NCBI RefSeq assembly: GCF_012676905.1
Contig: NZ_CP051428.1
Span: 3,744,001-3,808,000, forward strand
Reading direction: 5' to 3'
Length of the DNA stretch: 64,000 bases
From: Paenibacillus albicereus
GTDB lineage: Bacteria; Bacillota; Bacilli; Paenibacillales; Paenibacillaceae
Part shown: positions 8,123 through 18,456 of the stretch, in pieces
Layout of the letters: each line of letters opens with the position of its first letter
How positions within the stretch are numbered: the stretch's first letter is position 1
The notes under the pieces: generated by a model
What the model was told of the DNA's origin: nothing
Database searches by the model: none
The model's input: the letters and a program-made list of their open reading frames with translations, nothing else
Translations under genes and position numbers: made by a program

Positions 8123-8559
8123 TAGATCTGCTCCAGCTCGGCCTTGAACGCGAGGCGCTTGTCGTCCGGGACGCCGGTGATGTTGGCGCTGCCGTACTTG
8201 TCGAGCAGCGCCTTGATGGCCTTCTTGGCCTCGACGCCTTTCTGCCCGGCCCCGGCTGCGATCGTCCTGAGCTCCACGTCCGTCGGGATCGGCTCGGCGG
8301 CGTCGCCGTCGAACTCCGAGTAGTCGCCGCCAGCTTCGGCACCCGTTTCCTCCACAGCTGCCGACTCTTCGGCCGGCTCCTTCACGGCCGCCTTCGGCTC
8401 ATCCGCTTTCGCTGCGCGGCTGCCCCGCAGAGCACGCTCCGCTTTCGGCGCCTCGGCTACGGGAGCTGCTTTGCCCGAAACGAGGCTGGCAGCGAGGACG
8501 GAGAGCTCGGCTACGACTTCTGCGGCGGATTCGCCGTTGATCTGAATTTGAATTGCCAT
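8122..8559 (-). CDS. Hypothetical acidic phage protein
   Basis: The frame is open upstream to 8763, but the supported start is the ATG at 8559, which has AGGAGG ten bases before it; this gives 145 residues. The protein begins with a short beta-type segment (MAIQIQINGESAAEVV), has a long Ala/Glu/Pro-rich disordered linker, and ends in a helical domain (about residues 95-145) containing AGAGQKGVEAKKAIKALL and DKYGSANITGVP. This C-terminal part resembles small phage proteins found with replication genes, but I cannot assign a function. Confidence 0.6.
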   Translation of the reverse strand: MAIQIQINGESAAEVVAELSVLAASLVSGKAAPVAEAPKAERALRGSRAAKADEPKAAVKEPAEESAAVEETGAEAGGDYSEFDGDAAEPIPTDVELRTIAAGAGQKGVEAKKAIKALLDKYGSANITGVPDDKRLAFKAELEQI

Positions 8560-8624
8560 GTGTTGATGGCCTCCTTGTATAAGTAAATGAATGAATGCTA
8601 CAATGGCGGTGATTATGTCTTGCC

Positions 8625-8789
8625 TCAGCCCTGGACGGCTCCTACCCCGTCGAGGGCTTTTTTCATTTTGATCCGGGACGCCATACTGCGGTATTGCAAC
8701 CGGCAGGCCTCGCGCAGCTTGGCCGATCTCGTGGTCTCCATGATCTGCAGCAGATTTCCGCACGAGCGGATGCGCTGTTTTCGATTCAT
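8625..8789 (-). CDS. Small basic phage protein, 54 residues
   Basis: An ATG at 8789 is preceded by a very strong ribosome binding site (GGGGAGGTGAAAGC) and opens a 54-codon frame ending at a TGA at 8625. The product is basic and helical (for example TTRSAKLREACRLQYRSMAS) with two Cys residues. The strong ribosome binding site is the main support. No family recognised. Confidence 0.5.
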   Translation of the reverse strand: MNRKQRIRSCGNLLQIMETTRSAKLREACRLQYRSMASRIKMKKALDGVGAVQG

Positions 8790-8804
8790 GCTTTCACCTC
8801 CCCT

Positions 8805-8918
8805 CTAGTTGGCTTGCCGCGCAGCCCAGCGCTGCTGCGCCTGCGTCGCCTTGATCTGCAGCATCAGCATGCGCTCATCTAAGCTCATCTGCCGCCAGAC
8901 CCATCCGGTAATCTGCAT
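8805..8918 (-). CDS. Small phage ORF, 37 residues
   Basis: The frame is open further upstream, but the ATG at 8918 has AAGGGGTGAGG in front of it and gives a 37-residue product beginning MQITGWVWRQMSLDER. It overlaps the 3' end of the next upstream gene by 44 bases, which lowers confidence. Nothing is known about it. Confidence 0.35.
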   Translation of the reverse strand: MQITGWVWRQMSLDERMLMLQIKATQAQQRWAARQAN

Positions 8919-9108
8919 CGTCCTCACCCCTTTCGATAGAGTCAGGTACGAGTTCATATCTATCCCCTGTGAGCATCGCGGCCATAGCGAGCTTGCAGCG
9001 ATCCGGCAGGCCGGTTGCAGCCGGGTCAATCACTACGACTTCGCCATTGATGACCATTCGGTGCTCAACCACTACAAGCACAGGCCTCTGTTTTTTACTT
9101 TTGTCCAT
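8875..9108 (-). CDS. Hypothetical phage protein, 77 residues
   Basis: Start is either the GTG at 9111 or the ATG at 9108; GAGGTGA lies just upstream of both. The product has a beta-hairpin-like N-terminal half (RPVLVVVEHRMVINGEVVV) followed by a helical, acidic C-terminal half (SIERGEDDADYRM). It is the second gene of the leftward operon after the Cro-like regulator. No family recognised. Confidence 0.5.
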   Translation of the reverse strand: MDKSKKQRPVLVVVEHRMVINGEVVVIDPAATGLPDRCKLAMAAMLTGDRYELVPDSIERGEDDADYRMGLAADELR

Positions 9109-9119
9109 CACCCATCACC

Positions 9120-9395
9120 TCACCCCAAGATATGCGGCTCGGTTTGTCCGACTTGCTGATCCGGAATATTTCCTAAGTTAAACTTAGAGTTTGCTTCAAA
9201 AAAATTTATGTCTCTCACGCTGCAGCCAAGTATTTCAGCAATGCGGGCAGCGTCCCGCATACGGATCTCCTCGGGATTGGCTTCCCATTTCGCGTAAGTG
9301 CTCGCATGGACGCCAATGGCGCCGGCTAAATCCTGCTTGCTCAGCATCCTGTACGCCCGCCATTCACGTAAGGTACGTTTGTCATCCACCACCAT
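9120..9395 (-). CDS. Cro-like XRE-family regulator
   Basis: A 91-residue protein whose residues 5-62 form a helix-turn-helix of the XRE type (SKQDLAGAIGVHASTYAKWE). It starts at 9395 behind AGAAAGGTGGTGA and is the first gene of the leftward early operon, divergent from the CI-like repressor. In lambdoid-type switches this position is held by Cro or an early activator. A perfect copy of the 15-bp operator lies within its own 3' coding region as well as in the shared promoter region, so the gene itself contains a control site. Confidence 0.85.
   Translation of the reverse strand: MVVDDKRTLREWRAYRMLSKQDLAGAIGVHASTYAKWEANPEEIRMRDAARIAEILGCSVRDINFFEANSKFNLGNIPDQQVGQTEPHILG
9173..9187. promoter_or_regulatory. 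Operator palindrome inside the cro-like gene
   Basis: The 15-mer CTAAGTTAAACTTAG is a perfect inverted repeat (7+1+7). The same 15-mer occurs at 9435-9449 in the divergent promoter. It lies in the last third of the cro-like coding sequence. It is probably a secondary binding site for the phage repressor. Confidence 0.65.
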
Positions 9396-9427
9396 TCACC
9401 ACCTTTCTCCAACTTTCGACACGCCAA

Positions 9428-9456
9428 TCTTAACCTAAGTTAAACTTAGATGTCAA
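9428..9456 (-). promoter_or_regulatory. Leftward early promoter with embedded operator
   Basis: On the minus strand TTGACA (9451-9456) and TTAAGA (9428-9433) are separated by exactly 17 bases. The spacer is filled by the perfect 15-bp palindrome CTAAGTTAAACTTAG at 9435-9449. A repressor bound there would block RNA polymerase directly. This promoter drives the cro-like gene and the replication operon. Confidence 0.8.
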
Positions 9457-9508
9457 CGCAAAATGGGAACATTTTTTCGCCTTCATTAATGTTCGATTAG
9501 ATTAGACA

Positions 9509-9537
9509 TTGAAAACTTAGATTTACTGTGCTATAGT
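9509..9537 (+). promoter_or_regulatory. Promoter of the CI-like repressor
   Basis: TTGAAA (9509-9514) and TATAGT (9532-9537) are spaced by 17 bases. A half-operator AACTTAG overlaps the -35 side of the spacer (9514-9520), and a degenerate palindrome (CTAAAAAAACTTAG, 9591-9604) lies early in the repressor gene. This suggests autoregulation of the repressor. Confidence 0.7.
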
Positions 9538-9563
9538 TTAGAAAAACTCTAAGGAGAACCGCC

Positions 9564-10226
9564 GTGAACTCAATCGGATTCTCAGAAAATCTAAAAAAAC
9601 TTAGGATGGCAAAGGGATGGTCTAAATCTGAGTTGGGAAAACGTGTCGGAGTCTCTGACGTAACTATTGGTTACTGGGAGAGCGGTAAAACCGAACCGCG
9701 CATGGGAAAAGTGGAAATGGTTGCTGACGTGCTTGGCGTAACAACCGATGAGCTGCTTTTCAGCGAGCCCGTCGATCTACCGACCCAACCTGCGAAAAAC
9801 ATCACGATGCCGGTAGCCGCCTCGAATAGAGCCCCGTTATACGGATCTGTCGCGGCAGGAATACCGCTGGAGATGCATCCCGTGAATGATTTTGTGGAGA
9901 TTCCGTTGGGGATTGCGACACAATACCCACATGCGTTTTTGTTGCGCATAAATGGCGACAGTATGAATAAGATTGTCCCACACGGAGCCTACGCGTTGAT
10001 TGATCCATGCGAAAACGTCAGCAACGGCGAAATAGCAGCCGTAATAGTTGACAACGATGAAGCAACGCTAAAAAGATTCTTCCGCTTGCAAAACTCAATT
10101 GCTCTTGAGCCGGACAGCTGTAATCCCGATCATAGTGTTAAAATTATTGATGCCAGCAGCGGTTCGTCCGTAAAAATAATCGGGAAACTGGTATGGTTTA
10201 TGGCGGCGCCGAATGTTAAATTTTGA
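9564..10226 (+). CDS. CI-like phage repressor with S24 self-cleavage domain
   Basis: The 220-residue protein starts at a GTG behind AAGGAG. Residues 7-65 form an XRE helix-turn-helix (SKSELGKRVGVSDVTIGYWE). The C-terminal half is a LexA/CI-type peptidase S24 domain: a cleavage-site-like Ala-Gly (GSVAAGIP), the catalytic Ser in NGDSMNK and the catalytic Lys in ATLKRFF. Such repressors cleave themselves in contact with RecA after DNA damage, which would induce the prophage. It is divergent from the cro-like gene and followed 13 bases later by the recombinase gene, so repressor and recombinase are probably co-transcribed in the lysogen. Confidence 0.93.
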   Translation: MNSIGFSENLKKLRMAKGWSKSELGKRVGVSDVTIGYWESGKTEPRMGKVEMVADVLGVTTDELLFSEPVDLPTQPAKNITMPVAASNRAPLYGSVAAGIPLEMHPVNDFVEIPLGIATQYPHAFLLRINGDSMNKIVPHGAYALIDPCENVSNGEIAAVIVDNDEATLKRFFRLQNSIALEPDSCNPDHSVKIIDASSGSSVKIIGKLVWFMAAPNVKF

Positions 10227-10239
10227 GGGGGTCAATTAA

Positions 10240-11700
10240 ATGCGAGTTGCTGCCTATGTGCGCGTCAGTACAGATGAGCAAGCCGACAAGGGAAACTCTC
10301 TGGGCGAACAGCAAGAAAGGCTTGCCGCTTATTGCAAGGCTATGAACTGGGGCGCTCCTAAGTTTTTTATTGATGATGGTTATTCGGCCAAAGACCTGAA
10401 GCGACCAGCCGTAAAAAAGCTTATCCGAGAAGTAGAGGCCCAGAAATTCGACATCGTCTTGACAACAAAACTGGACCGGATGTCGAGAAATCTACTGGAC
10501 ATGCTCCAATTTGTTAAAATGCTTTCCGAAAAGAATTGCAACTATGTTTCTGCTTCGGAGGCTTTTGACACGTCGACAGCTGCAGGCCGGCTGGTCTTAC
10601 AGCTACTTGGTACATTTGCCGAATTTGAACGGGAAAGAATTAGCGAGCGCGTCAAAGAAAATATGCTATCCATAGCGAGAAATTCCGACAAGGCCATAAC
10701 AAACCCTTGCTATGGATATGATATAACAGGCGAAAAATATACTATAAATCCAGAAGAATCCATGAATGTATTATTAATGTTCGACTTAGCTGAACAGGGG
10801 TTAGGGTACCGTGCAATTGCGAAAGCCTTAAACGATACCGGCAGCAAGACCCGGGGTACGGCTAAACGTCCTGCAGTCCCGTGGAGCCCGGCCACGGTTA
10901 AGAAGCTCATGCACAACGAAGCGTTACGCGGCGTCATGATATATAACAAGCGTGAAAACAAAAACGGGAAGCTCGTCCTTCGGCCGAAAGAAGAGTGGAT
11001 AATTCGAGAGAATAATCATCCTGCAATTATCGGCAAAGAGCGGTACGAGGAGGTTAAAAAAATTCTGGACAGCCGAAAGCTGACTAATCGCCATGCAGAC
11101 AGCGAAACCTACCTTTTAACTTCCCTAGTAAGATGTGGCCATTGCGAGGCTCTTATGATCGGAAACACGGCTAGGTATGTCAGAGGACCAAAGCGCTACG
11201 AATACTTTCGATATACCTGCCAGACGTACACCAAACTTTCAGGCTGCTTTTATCATGCAGTGCATAGGGATGACCTTGAAAACAAGATCATTGAGTCGAT
11301 AAAACAACTGGCCTCGAACTCTCTGAAGGATATTCAAAAAATAAAGATAGCGAACTCCTCTTCCAGCAGCGAAGAGTTGGAGGATCTGAAGCGTCAATTG
11401 CAAAAAGTAAATCGGAGGATGCAGAAACAGATCGAGGCGTTCGAAGAGGATTTGATAACGGCGCAAGACCTCAAAATTGCTACCGCTAGAACCGAAAAAG
11501 AGCGATCTGAAATTGCCGCAGCAATAGATCGACTCGAGAGTAAAAAATCGAACGGAGGGGACGTGCAAAACAGAGTGCAGCGAATGCTCGGAGACGTGAC
11601 CAGCATTGATCGTGTAGTGGCAAAGCAAGCTATTCGGCAATTAATTGACTCCATCCAGATAACAAACGGAACTCAGATTTCGATAACGTGGAAATCATGA
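10240..11700 (+). CDS. Large serine recombinase (prophage integrase/excisionase)
   Basis: This 486-residue protein has the resolvase catalytic domain at residues 1-150 with the nucleophilic Ser in YVRVSTDEQ and the Arg-rich motif LTTKLDRMSRN. It is followed by a recombinase domain (about 160-260), a zinc ribbon (RCGHCEALM ... CQTYTKLSGCF, about 300-345) and a long coiled coil (about 370-450), the layout of large serine integrases. Start is an ATG at 10240 behind GAGGGGG. The gene ends 15 bases from the cotJC junction, as expected for an integrase next to its attachment site. Large serine recombinases excise the skin and SPbeta elements during sporulation, and the target here is also a sporulation gene. 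Confidence 0.95.
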   Translation: MRVAAYVRVSTDEQADKGNSLGEQQERLAAYCKAMNWGAPKFFIDDGYSAKDLKRPAVKKLIREVEAQKFDIVLTTKLDRMSRNLLDMLQFVKMLSEKNCNYVSASEAFDTSTAAGRLVLQLLGTFAEFERERISERVKENMLSIARNSDKAITNPCYGYDITGEKYTINPEESMNVLLMFDLAEQGLGYRAIAKALNDTGSKTRGTAKRPAVPWSPATVKKLMHNEALRGVMIYNKRENKNGKLVLRPKEEWIIRENNHPAIIGKERYEEVKKILDSRKLTNRHADSETYLLTSLVRCGHCEALMIGNTARYVRGPKRYEYFRYTCQTYTKLSGCFYHAVHRDDLENKIIESIKQLASNSLKDIQKIKIANSSSSSEELEDLKRQLQKVNRRMQKQIEAFEEDLITAQDLKIATARTEKERSEIAAAIDRLESKKSNGGDVQNRVQRMLGDVTSIDRVVAKQAIRQLIDSIQITNGTQISITWKS

Positions 11701-11715
11701 TTTTGTTTAGTCTCT

Positions 11716-11735
11716 TCAACGAATAGGATCGCCCT
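11716..11735. other. Prophage attachment junction (att half-site) in cotJC
   Basis: On the minus strand cotJC matches its family through the codons for Gly-Asp-Pro-Ile and then reads one Arg codon and a stop. The crossover therefore lies at or just after GGGCGATCC (about 11722-11731). The other hybrid site lies left of the window. Serine recombinases exchange at a central dinucleotide, so the exact core needs the second junction. Confidence 0.75.
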
Positions 11736-12096
11736 TGGCCGCGATATAGGTGGCCGTCCACGGCATGCCGGCCGCGTTGCTGTAGAACAGGTCTCCGCCG
11801 TGATTGACGAAGTCGGCGCCGAGCCCGGCCTCCCGCAGCTGGTCCGGCGTCGCGTCCTTCGTTAGCTTGTAGATCATCATCGCGATCATTTCCAGATGAG
11901 CGAACTCCTCCGTACCGATGTCGTTCAGCACGCCGATCACCTTGTCCGGAATCGTATACCGCTGGTTCAGGTAGCGGAGCGCGGCGGCCAGCTCCCCATC
12001 GGCTCCGCCGTACTGCTCGGTCAGGAACTTCGCCATCATCGGGTCGCATTTGCTCACCTTCACCGGATATTGGAGCTTCTTCTCATAGAGCCACAT
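11716..12096 (-). CDS. cotJC: CotJC spore coat protein (manganese catalase family), 5' two thirds, interrupted by prophage
   Basis: The 126-residue frame starts at 12096 behind AGGGGGGATGAGGG and matches CotJC closely from MWLYEKKLQYPVKVS through AAKGDPI. Intact CotJC is close to 190 residues, and the expected continuation (Ala-Asp-Leu ... Ala-Glu-Glu-Lys) is absent. Instead one Arg codon and a TGA follow, at the prophage boundary. The missing part includes some of the metal ligands of the manganese-catalase fold, so this fragment should not be active on its own. CotJC is a mother-cell-made inner coat component encoded with CotJA and CotJB. Prophage excision in the mother cell would restore the gene. 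Confidence 0.93.
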   Translation of the reverse strand: MWLYEKKLQYPVKVSKCDPMMAKFLTEQYGGADGELAAALRYLNQRYTIPDKVIGVLNDIGTEEFAHLEMIAMMIYKLTKDATPDQLREAGLGADFVNHGGDLFYSNAAGMPWTATYIAAKGDPIR

Positions 12097-12099
12097 CCC

Positions 12100-12354
12100 T
12101 CATCCCCCCTCGCTGACGTCGAATGCCTTCTGCTGCTCCGATCCGTCCACGTCCTGCTCCCGCTCCGCGAGATTCGCCGCGAGCAGCGCGAATCTCGCCG
12201 GGCAAGGACGGGAGCAGGCTCGGCCGCAGCCTGCTCCCGCTCCGACAGCCGCTTCTGCCGCCGTCTCTACGCCGAAGCCGGATCCGGCCCCGGCTTCCAC
12301 CATCCATGGCAGCGGGGCTTCCCGCGCCTCTGCCGACCGTTCCGCTCCGCACAT
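12100..12354 (-). CDS. Small ORF between cotJB and cotJC, uncertain
   Basis: An ATG at 12354 lies two bases after the cotJB stop codon and opens 84 codons ending four bases before cotJC. The product would be Ala/Gly/Glu-rich with a few Cys (for example GCGRACSRPCPARF). Typical cotJ operons have no gene here. The frame fits neatly between its neighbours, which supports translation, but low complexity, GC-driven openness and the two long hairpins within it make a structured spacer equally likely. Confidence 0.35.
   Translation of the reverse strand: MCGAERSAEAREAPLPWMVEAGAGSGFGVETAAEAAVGAGAGCGRACSRPCPARFALLAANLAEREQDVDGSEQQKAFDVSEGG
12167..12239. repeat. Two perfect hairpins in the cotJB-cotJC spacer
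   Basis: An 11-bp perfect inverted repeat (GCGAGATTCGC, arms 12167-12177 and 12188-12198) is followed by a 12-bp perfect inverted repeat (CGGGAGCAGGCT, arms 12209-12220 and 12228-12239). Neither is followed by a T-run on the minus strand, so they are not ordinary terminators. They could modulate cotJC expression or mRNA processing. Confidence 0.6.
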
Positions 12355-12356
12355 CG

Positions 12357-12638
12357 TCACACCTGCCAGGGCCAGGGCATCTCGTTCCACTGCCACGGGT
12401 AGCGGGAGTAGCTGTGGCCGAAGTGGACGAGCGGCCCGTACTGCAGCTCGAACTGCTGCGCCACCGCCTGCCGCTTCTGGGCGAGCTGGTTGAACTGCTG
12501 GATCGCCTGCAGGTCTCCCGGATGCGTGTTCAGGTACAGGTTCAGCTCGACCAGGGCGAAGTCGAGCACCTGCAGCTCCTTCAGCCCCGCGCGGTAGGCC
12601 TCCTGGTCGAACGCCTGCTTCTGCTGCTCCTCGCTCAT
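12357..12638 (-). CDS. cotJB: Spore coat protein CotJB
   Basis: A 93-residue protein matching CotJB: the segment LQVLDFALVELNLYLNTHP and the aromatic C-terminal end (YPWQWNEMPWPWQV) are characteristic. CotJB is a small mother-cell coat protein encoded between cotJA and cotJC. Its start follows the cotJA stop by six bases. It is probably controlled by the mother-cell sigma factor SigE, as in Bacillus subtilis. Confidence 0.92.
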   Translation of the reverse strand: MSEEQQKQAFDQEAYRAGLKELQVLDFALVELNLYLNTHPGDLQAIQQFNQLAQKRQAVAQQFELQYGPLVHFGHSYSRYPWQWNEMPWPWQV

Positions 12639-12644
12639 CGCTCC

Positions 12645-13229
12645 TCAGCTCCTTCCGATTCCACAGCCGGGTTCATAGGGACTGTACAGCGCCGGCCACA
12701 ACGTGCCGAGGCGCAGCGCTTCCTCCAGCGGATACTGCGGCAGTCCCGTCGGCTGATACAGGATGTACTGGTTGGGCGGAACGACATACCGCCTCGCGAC
12801 GATCGGCGGGCACGGGTCGCAAGACCCGCGGTATGGAAACCACTCCCGGTAGCCCGCGCCCGGCACGCCCGGAGGAGGCGTCTCGCCCGCCTCTGCTGCC
12901 TGCGCGGCATATCCATGCTGCTGCCCGTATCCTGGCTGCTGCGCATACCCCGGCTGCTGCGCATACCCGGGCTGCTGCCCATACCCAGACTGCTGCCCAT
13001 ACCCGGGCTGCTGCGCATAGCCCGCCTGCTGCGCGTAGCCCGGCTGCTGCCCGTACGCGGCCGCCGCCGCCAGCTCCGCCTCGCTGCGGTACGGTGCGGC
13101 TGGCGGAGCGGCGCCGTATCCGGGCGCGCCGCCCGCGAATGCCGGAGCGCCCGGCGCTCCGCCGCCGGGCTGGCCGGCATAGCCGCCTTGGCCGCCTCCG
13201 AAAATCCCTCTTGCTGCCTGTAGCCTCAT
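12645..13229 (-). CDS. cotJA: Spore coat protein CotJA with an expanded Tyr/Gln/Gly-rich N-terminal region
   Basis: The start is an ATG at 13229 preceded by CAAGGAGGCAGGAC, giving 194 residues. Only the C-terminal part (about residues 145-190; PPNQYILYQPTGLPQYPLEE then LRLGTLWPALYSPYEP) is the conserved CotJA domain, which normally makes up most of a protein of roughly 80 residues. The preceding region is an imperfect repeat built on GYAQQP and GYGQQP (about residues 60-112), with a Gly/Ala/Pro-rich stretch before it. This low-complexity extension is encoded by near-identical codons and may vary in copy number between strains. Upstream bases CATACGGT (about 13305-13314 on the minus strand) resemble a SigE/SigK -10 box, but no convincing -35 was found. 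Confidence 0.85.
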   Translation of the reverse strand: MRLQAARGIFGGGQGGYAGQPGGGAPGAPAFAGGAPGYGAAPPAAPYRSEAELAAAAAYGQQPGYAQQAGYAQQPGYGQQSGYGQQPGYAQQPGYAQQPGYGQQHGYAAQAAEAGETPPPGVPGAGYREWFPYRGSCDPCPPIVARRYVVPPNQYILYQPTGLPQYPLEEALRLGTLWPALYSPYEPGCGIGRS

Positions 13230-13357
13230 GTCCTGCCTCCTTGCCCGGCCGCGCCTCGTTCCGTCGCTGCAGCGGCTGCAGGCCGGATGCTGTGCTGCTC
13301 CCTTTACCGTATGAGCAGGGGCTTTTCCAACTTGCCACTTTTGTTCCGACGGCAAAG

Positions 13358-13388
13358 AGGCCCGCACGGCTGGATCGCCTGCGGGCCT
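13358..13388 (-). terminator. Probable terminator of the bio operon
   Basis: A 9-bp perfect stem AGGCCCGCA/TGCGGGCCT lies just after the bioC stop codon and is followed on the minus strand by CTTTG. The T-run is short, so strength is uncertain. Confidence 0.5.
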
Positions 13389-13405
13389 TGCGGATGCTGC
13401 ATTCG

Positions 13406-14269
13406 TCAGGAAAGCGGATCGTCTGCGCTCGGCACGCGCAGGCGGCCTCTCGGCTCCGCGAACGCCTCTACCGTCACGACGTCGTAGCTGGCCGCCACGC
13501 CGCCTTCTACGGCGAACCGGGATTCGTACACCTCGAACATGTCGGCGAACAGGCTCCGCATGCCGCCGGCAGCGGGCCGAGCCTGCGTCGCGCTCGCTCC
13601 CGTCGCCTGCACCGAATGAAGGAAGGCTCTCGCGGAAGGATAGGTCTCCCGGTACATGGAACGCTTCATCCTCACGTCGGCAAAGCCGGCCTGCTCCAGC
13701 ATCGCCTTCCACCCGTCGGCCTCGCGGAAGGACAGGCCGTGCCGCTGCGGCTCTAGCCCCCGGGCGAGGTAGGCCGTCCGGAACGACTCGTGCAGCTCGA
13801 AAAACGTGTCCGGCCCGAACGTCGCGAACGCCAGCCCCCCTCCGGGGCGGAGCAGCCTCCGAAGGTGGCGCAGCGTCGCTTCGGGATCGCGCAGCCACTG
13901 GAAGCAGGCGTTGGAGACGATGACATCGCAGCTGGCGGACGGAGCCTCGGCGGCCCATGTTTCGGCATCCGCCTGGATGAAGCAGACCCGCTCCGCCAGC
14001 CCGCAGCGCTGCCGGGCGAGCCGGAGCATCGCCGGAGCCGCGTCCAGCGCGGTCAGCCTCGCCTCCGGCCATCCCTCCGCCAGCCGCGCGGTCAACGCTC
14101 CGGTGCCGCAGCCGATCTCGACGGCATGCGCCTGCTGCGGAACATTCCGCCAGCCGCGCAGCGCCGCCGCCAGCCGGGCCGCCATCCTCCGCTGGACGTC
14201 CGCATGAGCGTCATAACGAGCCGCGTTGCGGTCGAACCGGCGTCCGATCGATTCCATCGAGCTTTCCAT
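13406..14269 (-). CDS. bioC: Malonyl-ACP O-methyltransferase BioC
   Basis: The supported start is the ATG at 14269 (GGAGGAGATGGCGGC upstream), giving 287 residues. It shows the class I methyltransferase glycine motif VEIGCGTGALTARL near residue 50, a post-I acidic residue (LTALDAAP) and motif IV (CDVIVSNACFQWL), the BioC pattern. BioC methylates malonyl-ACP so that fatty acid synthesis can build the pimelate moiety of biotin. It is the last gene of the bio operon and overlaps the preceding hydrolase gene by 59 bases. Pairing with an alpha/beta hydrolase that removes the methyl group is the classical BioC-BioH route. Confidence 0.9.
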   Translation of the reverse strand: MESSMESIGRRFDRNAARYDAHADVQRRMAARLAAALRGWRNVPQQAHAVEIGCGTGALTARLAEGWPEARLTALDAAPAMLRLARQRCGLAERVCFIQADAETWAAEAPSASCDVIVSNACFQWLRDPEATLRHLRRLLRPGGGLAFATFGPDTFFELHESFRTAYLARGLEPQRHGLSFREADGWKAMLEQAGFADVRMKRSMYRETYPSARAFLHSVQATGASATQARPAAGGMRSLFADMFEVYESRFAVEGGVAASYDVVTVEAFAEPRGRLRVPSADDPLS

Positions 14270-15016
14270 GCCGCCATCTCCTCCATTCTTGAGCGACTTG
14301 CTCCTCCCGGCCCAGAAACGGCGCATGACCGCAATCCGCAAGCGAGAGCAGCCTTGCATCGGACATCGCTTCGGCCAGCTCCACGGCGGCCGCATAGGGA
14401 CAGATTCGGTCCTCGGCTCCGTGGACGATCAGCGCCGGCACCTCGATGTCCGGCAGCCGGCATCGAAGGTCTTCCTCCCGCAGGATACGGAGTCCGGCGT
14501 CCAATGCGGCCAGCGGCCACGCTCCGGCGGGAGGCAGCAAGCCGGGGAGGCCCGCTTCCCGTTCCTCCGGCGTGAACATCTGGTCCCGGAAGCGGGCCTC
14601 GGCCCGATCGCGCAACAGACGCTCCCCCATCCGTCTTACGACAGCATCGGACCAGCCTCGGTCCGCCTCCGCCTGCGAGCGGACGAAGCAGGCGGTGCCC
14701 GCCAGCAGCACCAGGCCGTCGCCATGGCCGTCGGCCGCGAGACGCAGCGCCAGCAGCCCGCCGAGCGACCAGCCGGCGAGGACGAGCGGCGCGCGGGAGC
14801 GCCCGCCTCCGCCTCCGGCATCGTCGGCCAAGCGGCATCTTTCTCGCGATACGGCCCCCTGCGCGAGCCGCCACATCGAGGCCTGCGACTCCGCCTGGCC
14901 CAGCTCGACGAGCACATGGCGGCATTCCGGCAGCTGCTCCGTCAGCCGGAGCATGGCCGACGCCGGCATGCTCCAGCCGCCCAGCCACACGATCGTGCCG
15001 CCCGAAGCAGGGGCCG

Positions 15017-15020
<4 letters not shown>
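14211..15020 (-). CDS. Alpha/beta hydrolase, probable pimeloyl-ACP methyl ester esterase
   Basis: A 269-residue alpha/beta hydrolase with the nucleophile elbow GWSLGG near residue 83, an acid in HGAEDRICP and the catalytic His in GHAPFL near the C-terminus. Its ATG overlaps the bioF stop (ATGA). Position between bioF and bioC, and the need for an esterase to free pimeloyl-ACP from its methyl ester, make a BioH-like role likely. Sequence similarity to Escherichia coli BioH itself is limited to the fold motifs, so it may be one of several unrelated BioH replacements. Confidence 0.8.
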
Positions 15021-18289
<3,269 letters not shown>

Positions 18290-18310
18290 CGGCGCTCCCC
18301 CTCCTTTTTT

Positions 18311-18346
18311 AGTTAACTCAACTATAGGTATAAAAGGTTAACAAAT
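18311..18346. promoter_or_regulatory. BirA operator of the bio operon
   Basis: Two GTTAAC cores (18312-18317 and 18337-18342) are separated by 19 bases, with the right arm reading GGTTAACAAAT. This matches the interrupted palindrome bound by biotinyl-BirA in Bacillota. It sits directly upstream of bioA, with a possible -10 (TATAGT on the minus strand) inside it. Confidence 0.85.
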
Positions 18347-18456
18347 TGCTTCGGCTATTCTATCAAACTCTCCTTTTTCTGTAAAGGAGGCTTCTTTCCG
18401 ATCCGGCCGCAGCTGAAAGAAGGGACTGCCGACCCGAGCGGCGAAAGGATCGGGAA

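Larger units (their letters stand above)
1..11718. mobile_element. Prophage (right-hand part) inserted in cotJC
   Basis: A continuous block of phage genes runs from the left window edge to the truncated end of cotJC. It contains an early/replication module transcribed leftwards, a divergent Cro/CI switch around 9.4-9.56 kb, and a rightward repressor and large serine recombinase. The recombinase stop codon lies 15 bases from the point where cotJC reading stops matching its family. No structural genes are visible in this part, so the packaging, head and tail modules, if present, must lie left of the window along with the 3' part of cotJC. The repressor and recombinase are less GC-rich than the replication genes. 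Confidence 0.9.

Noticed and set aside
7690-8147. Plus-strand frames antisense to the DUF2800 and neighbouring phage genes
   Set aside because: Shadows of the minus-strand operon; no start signals or recognisable products.
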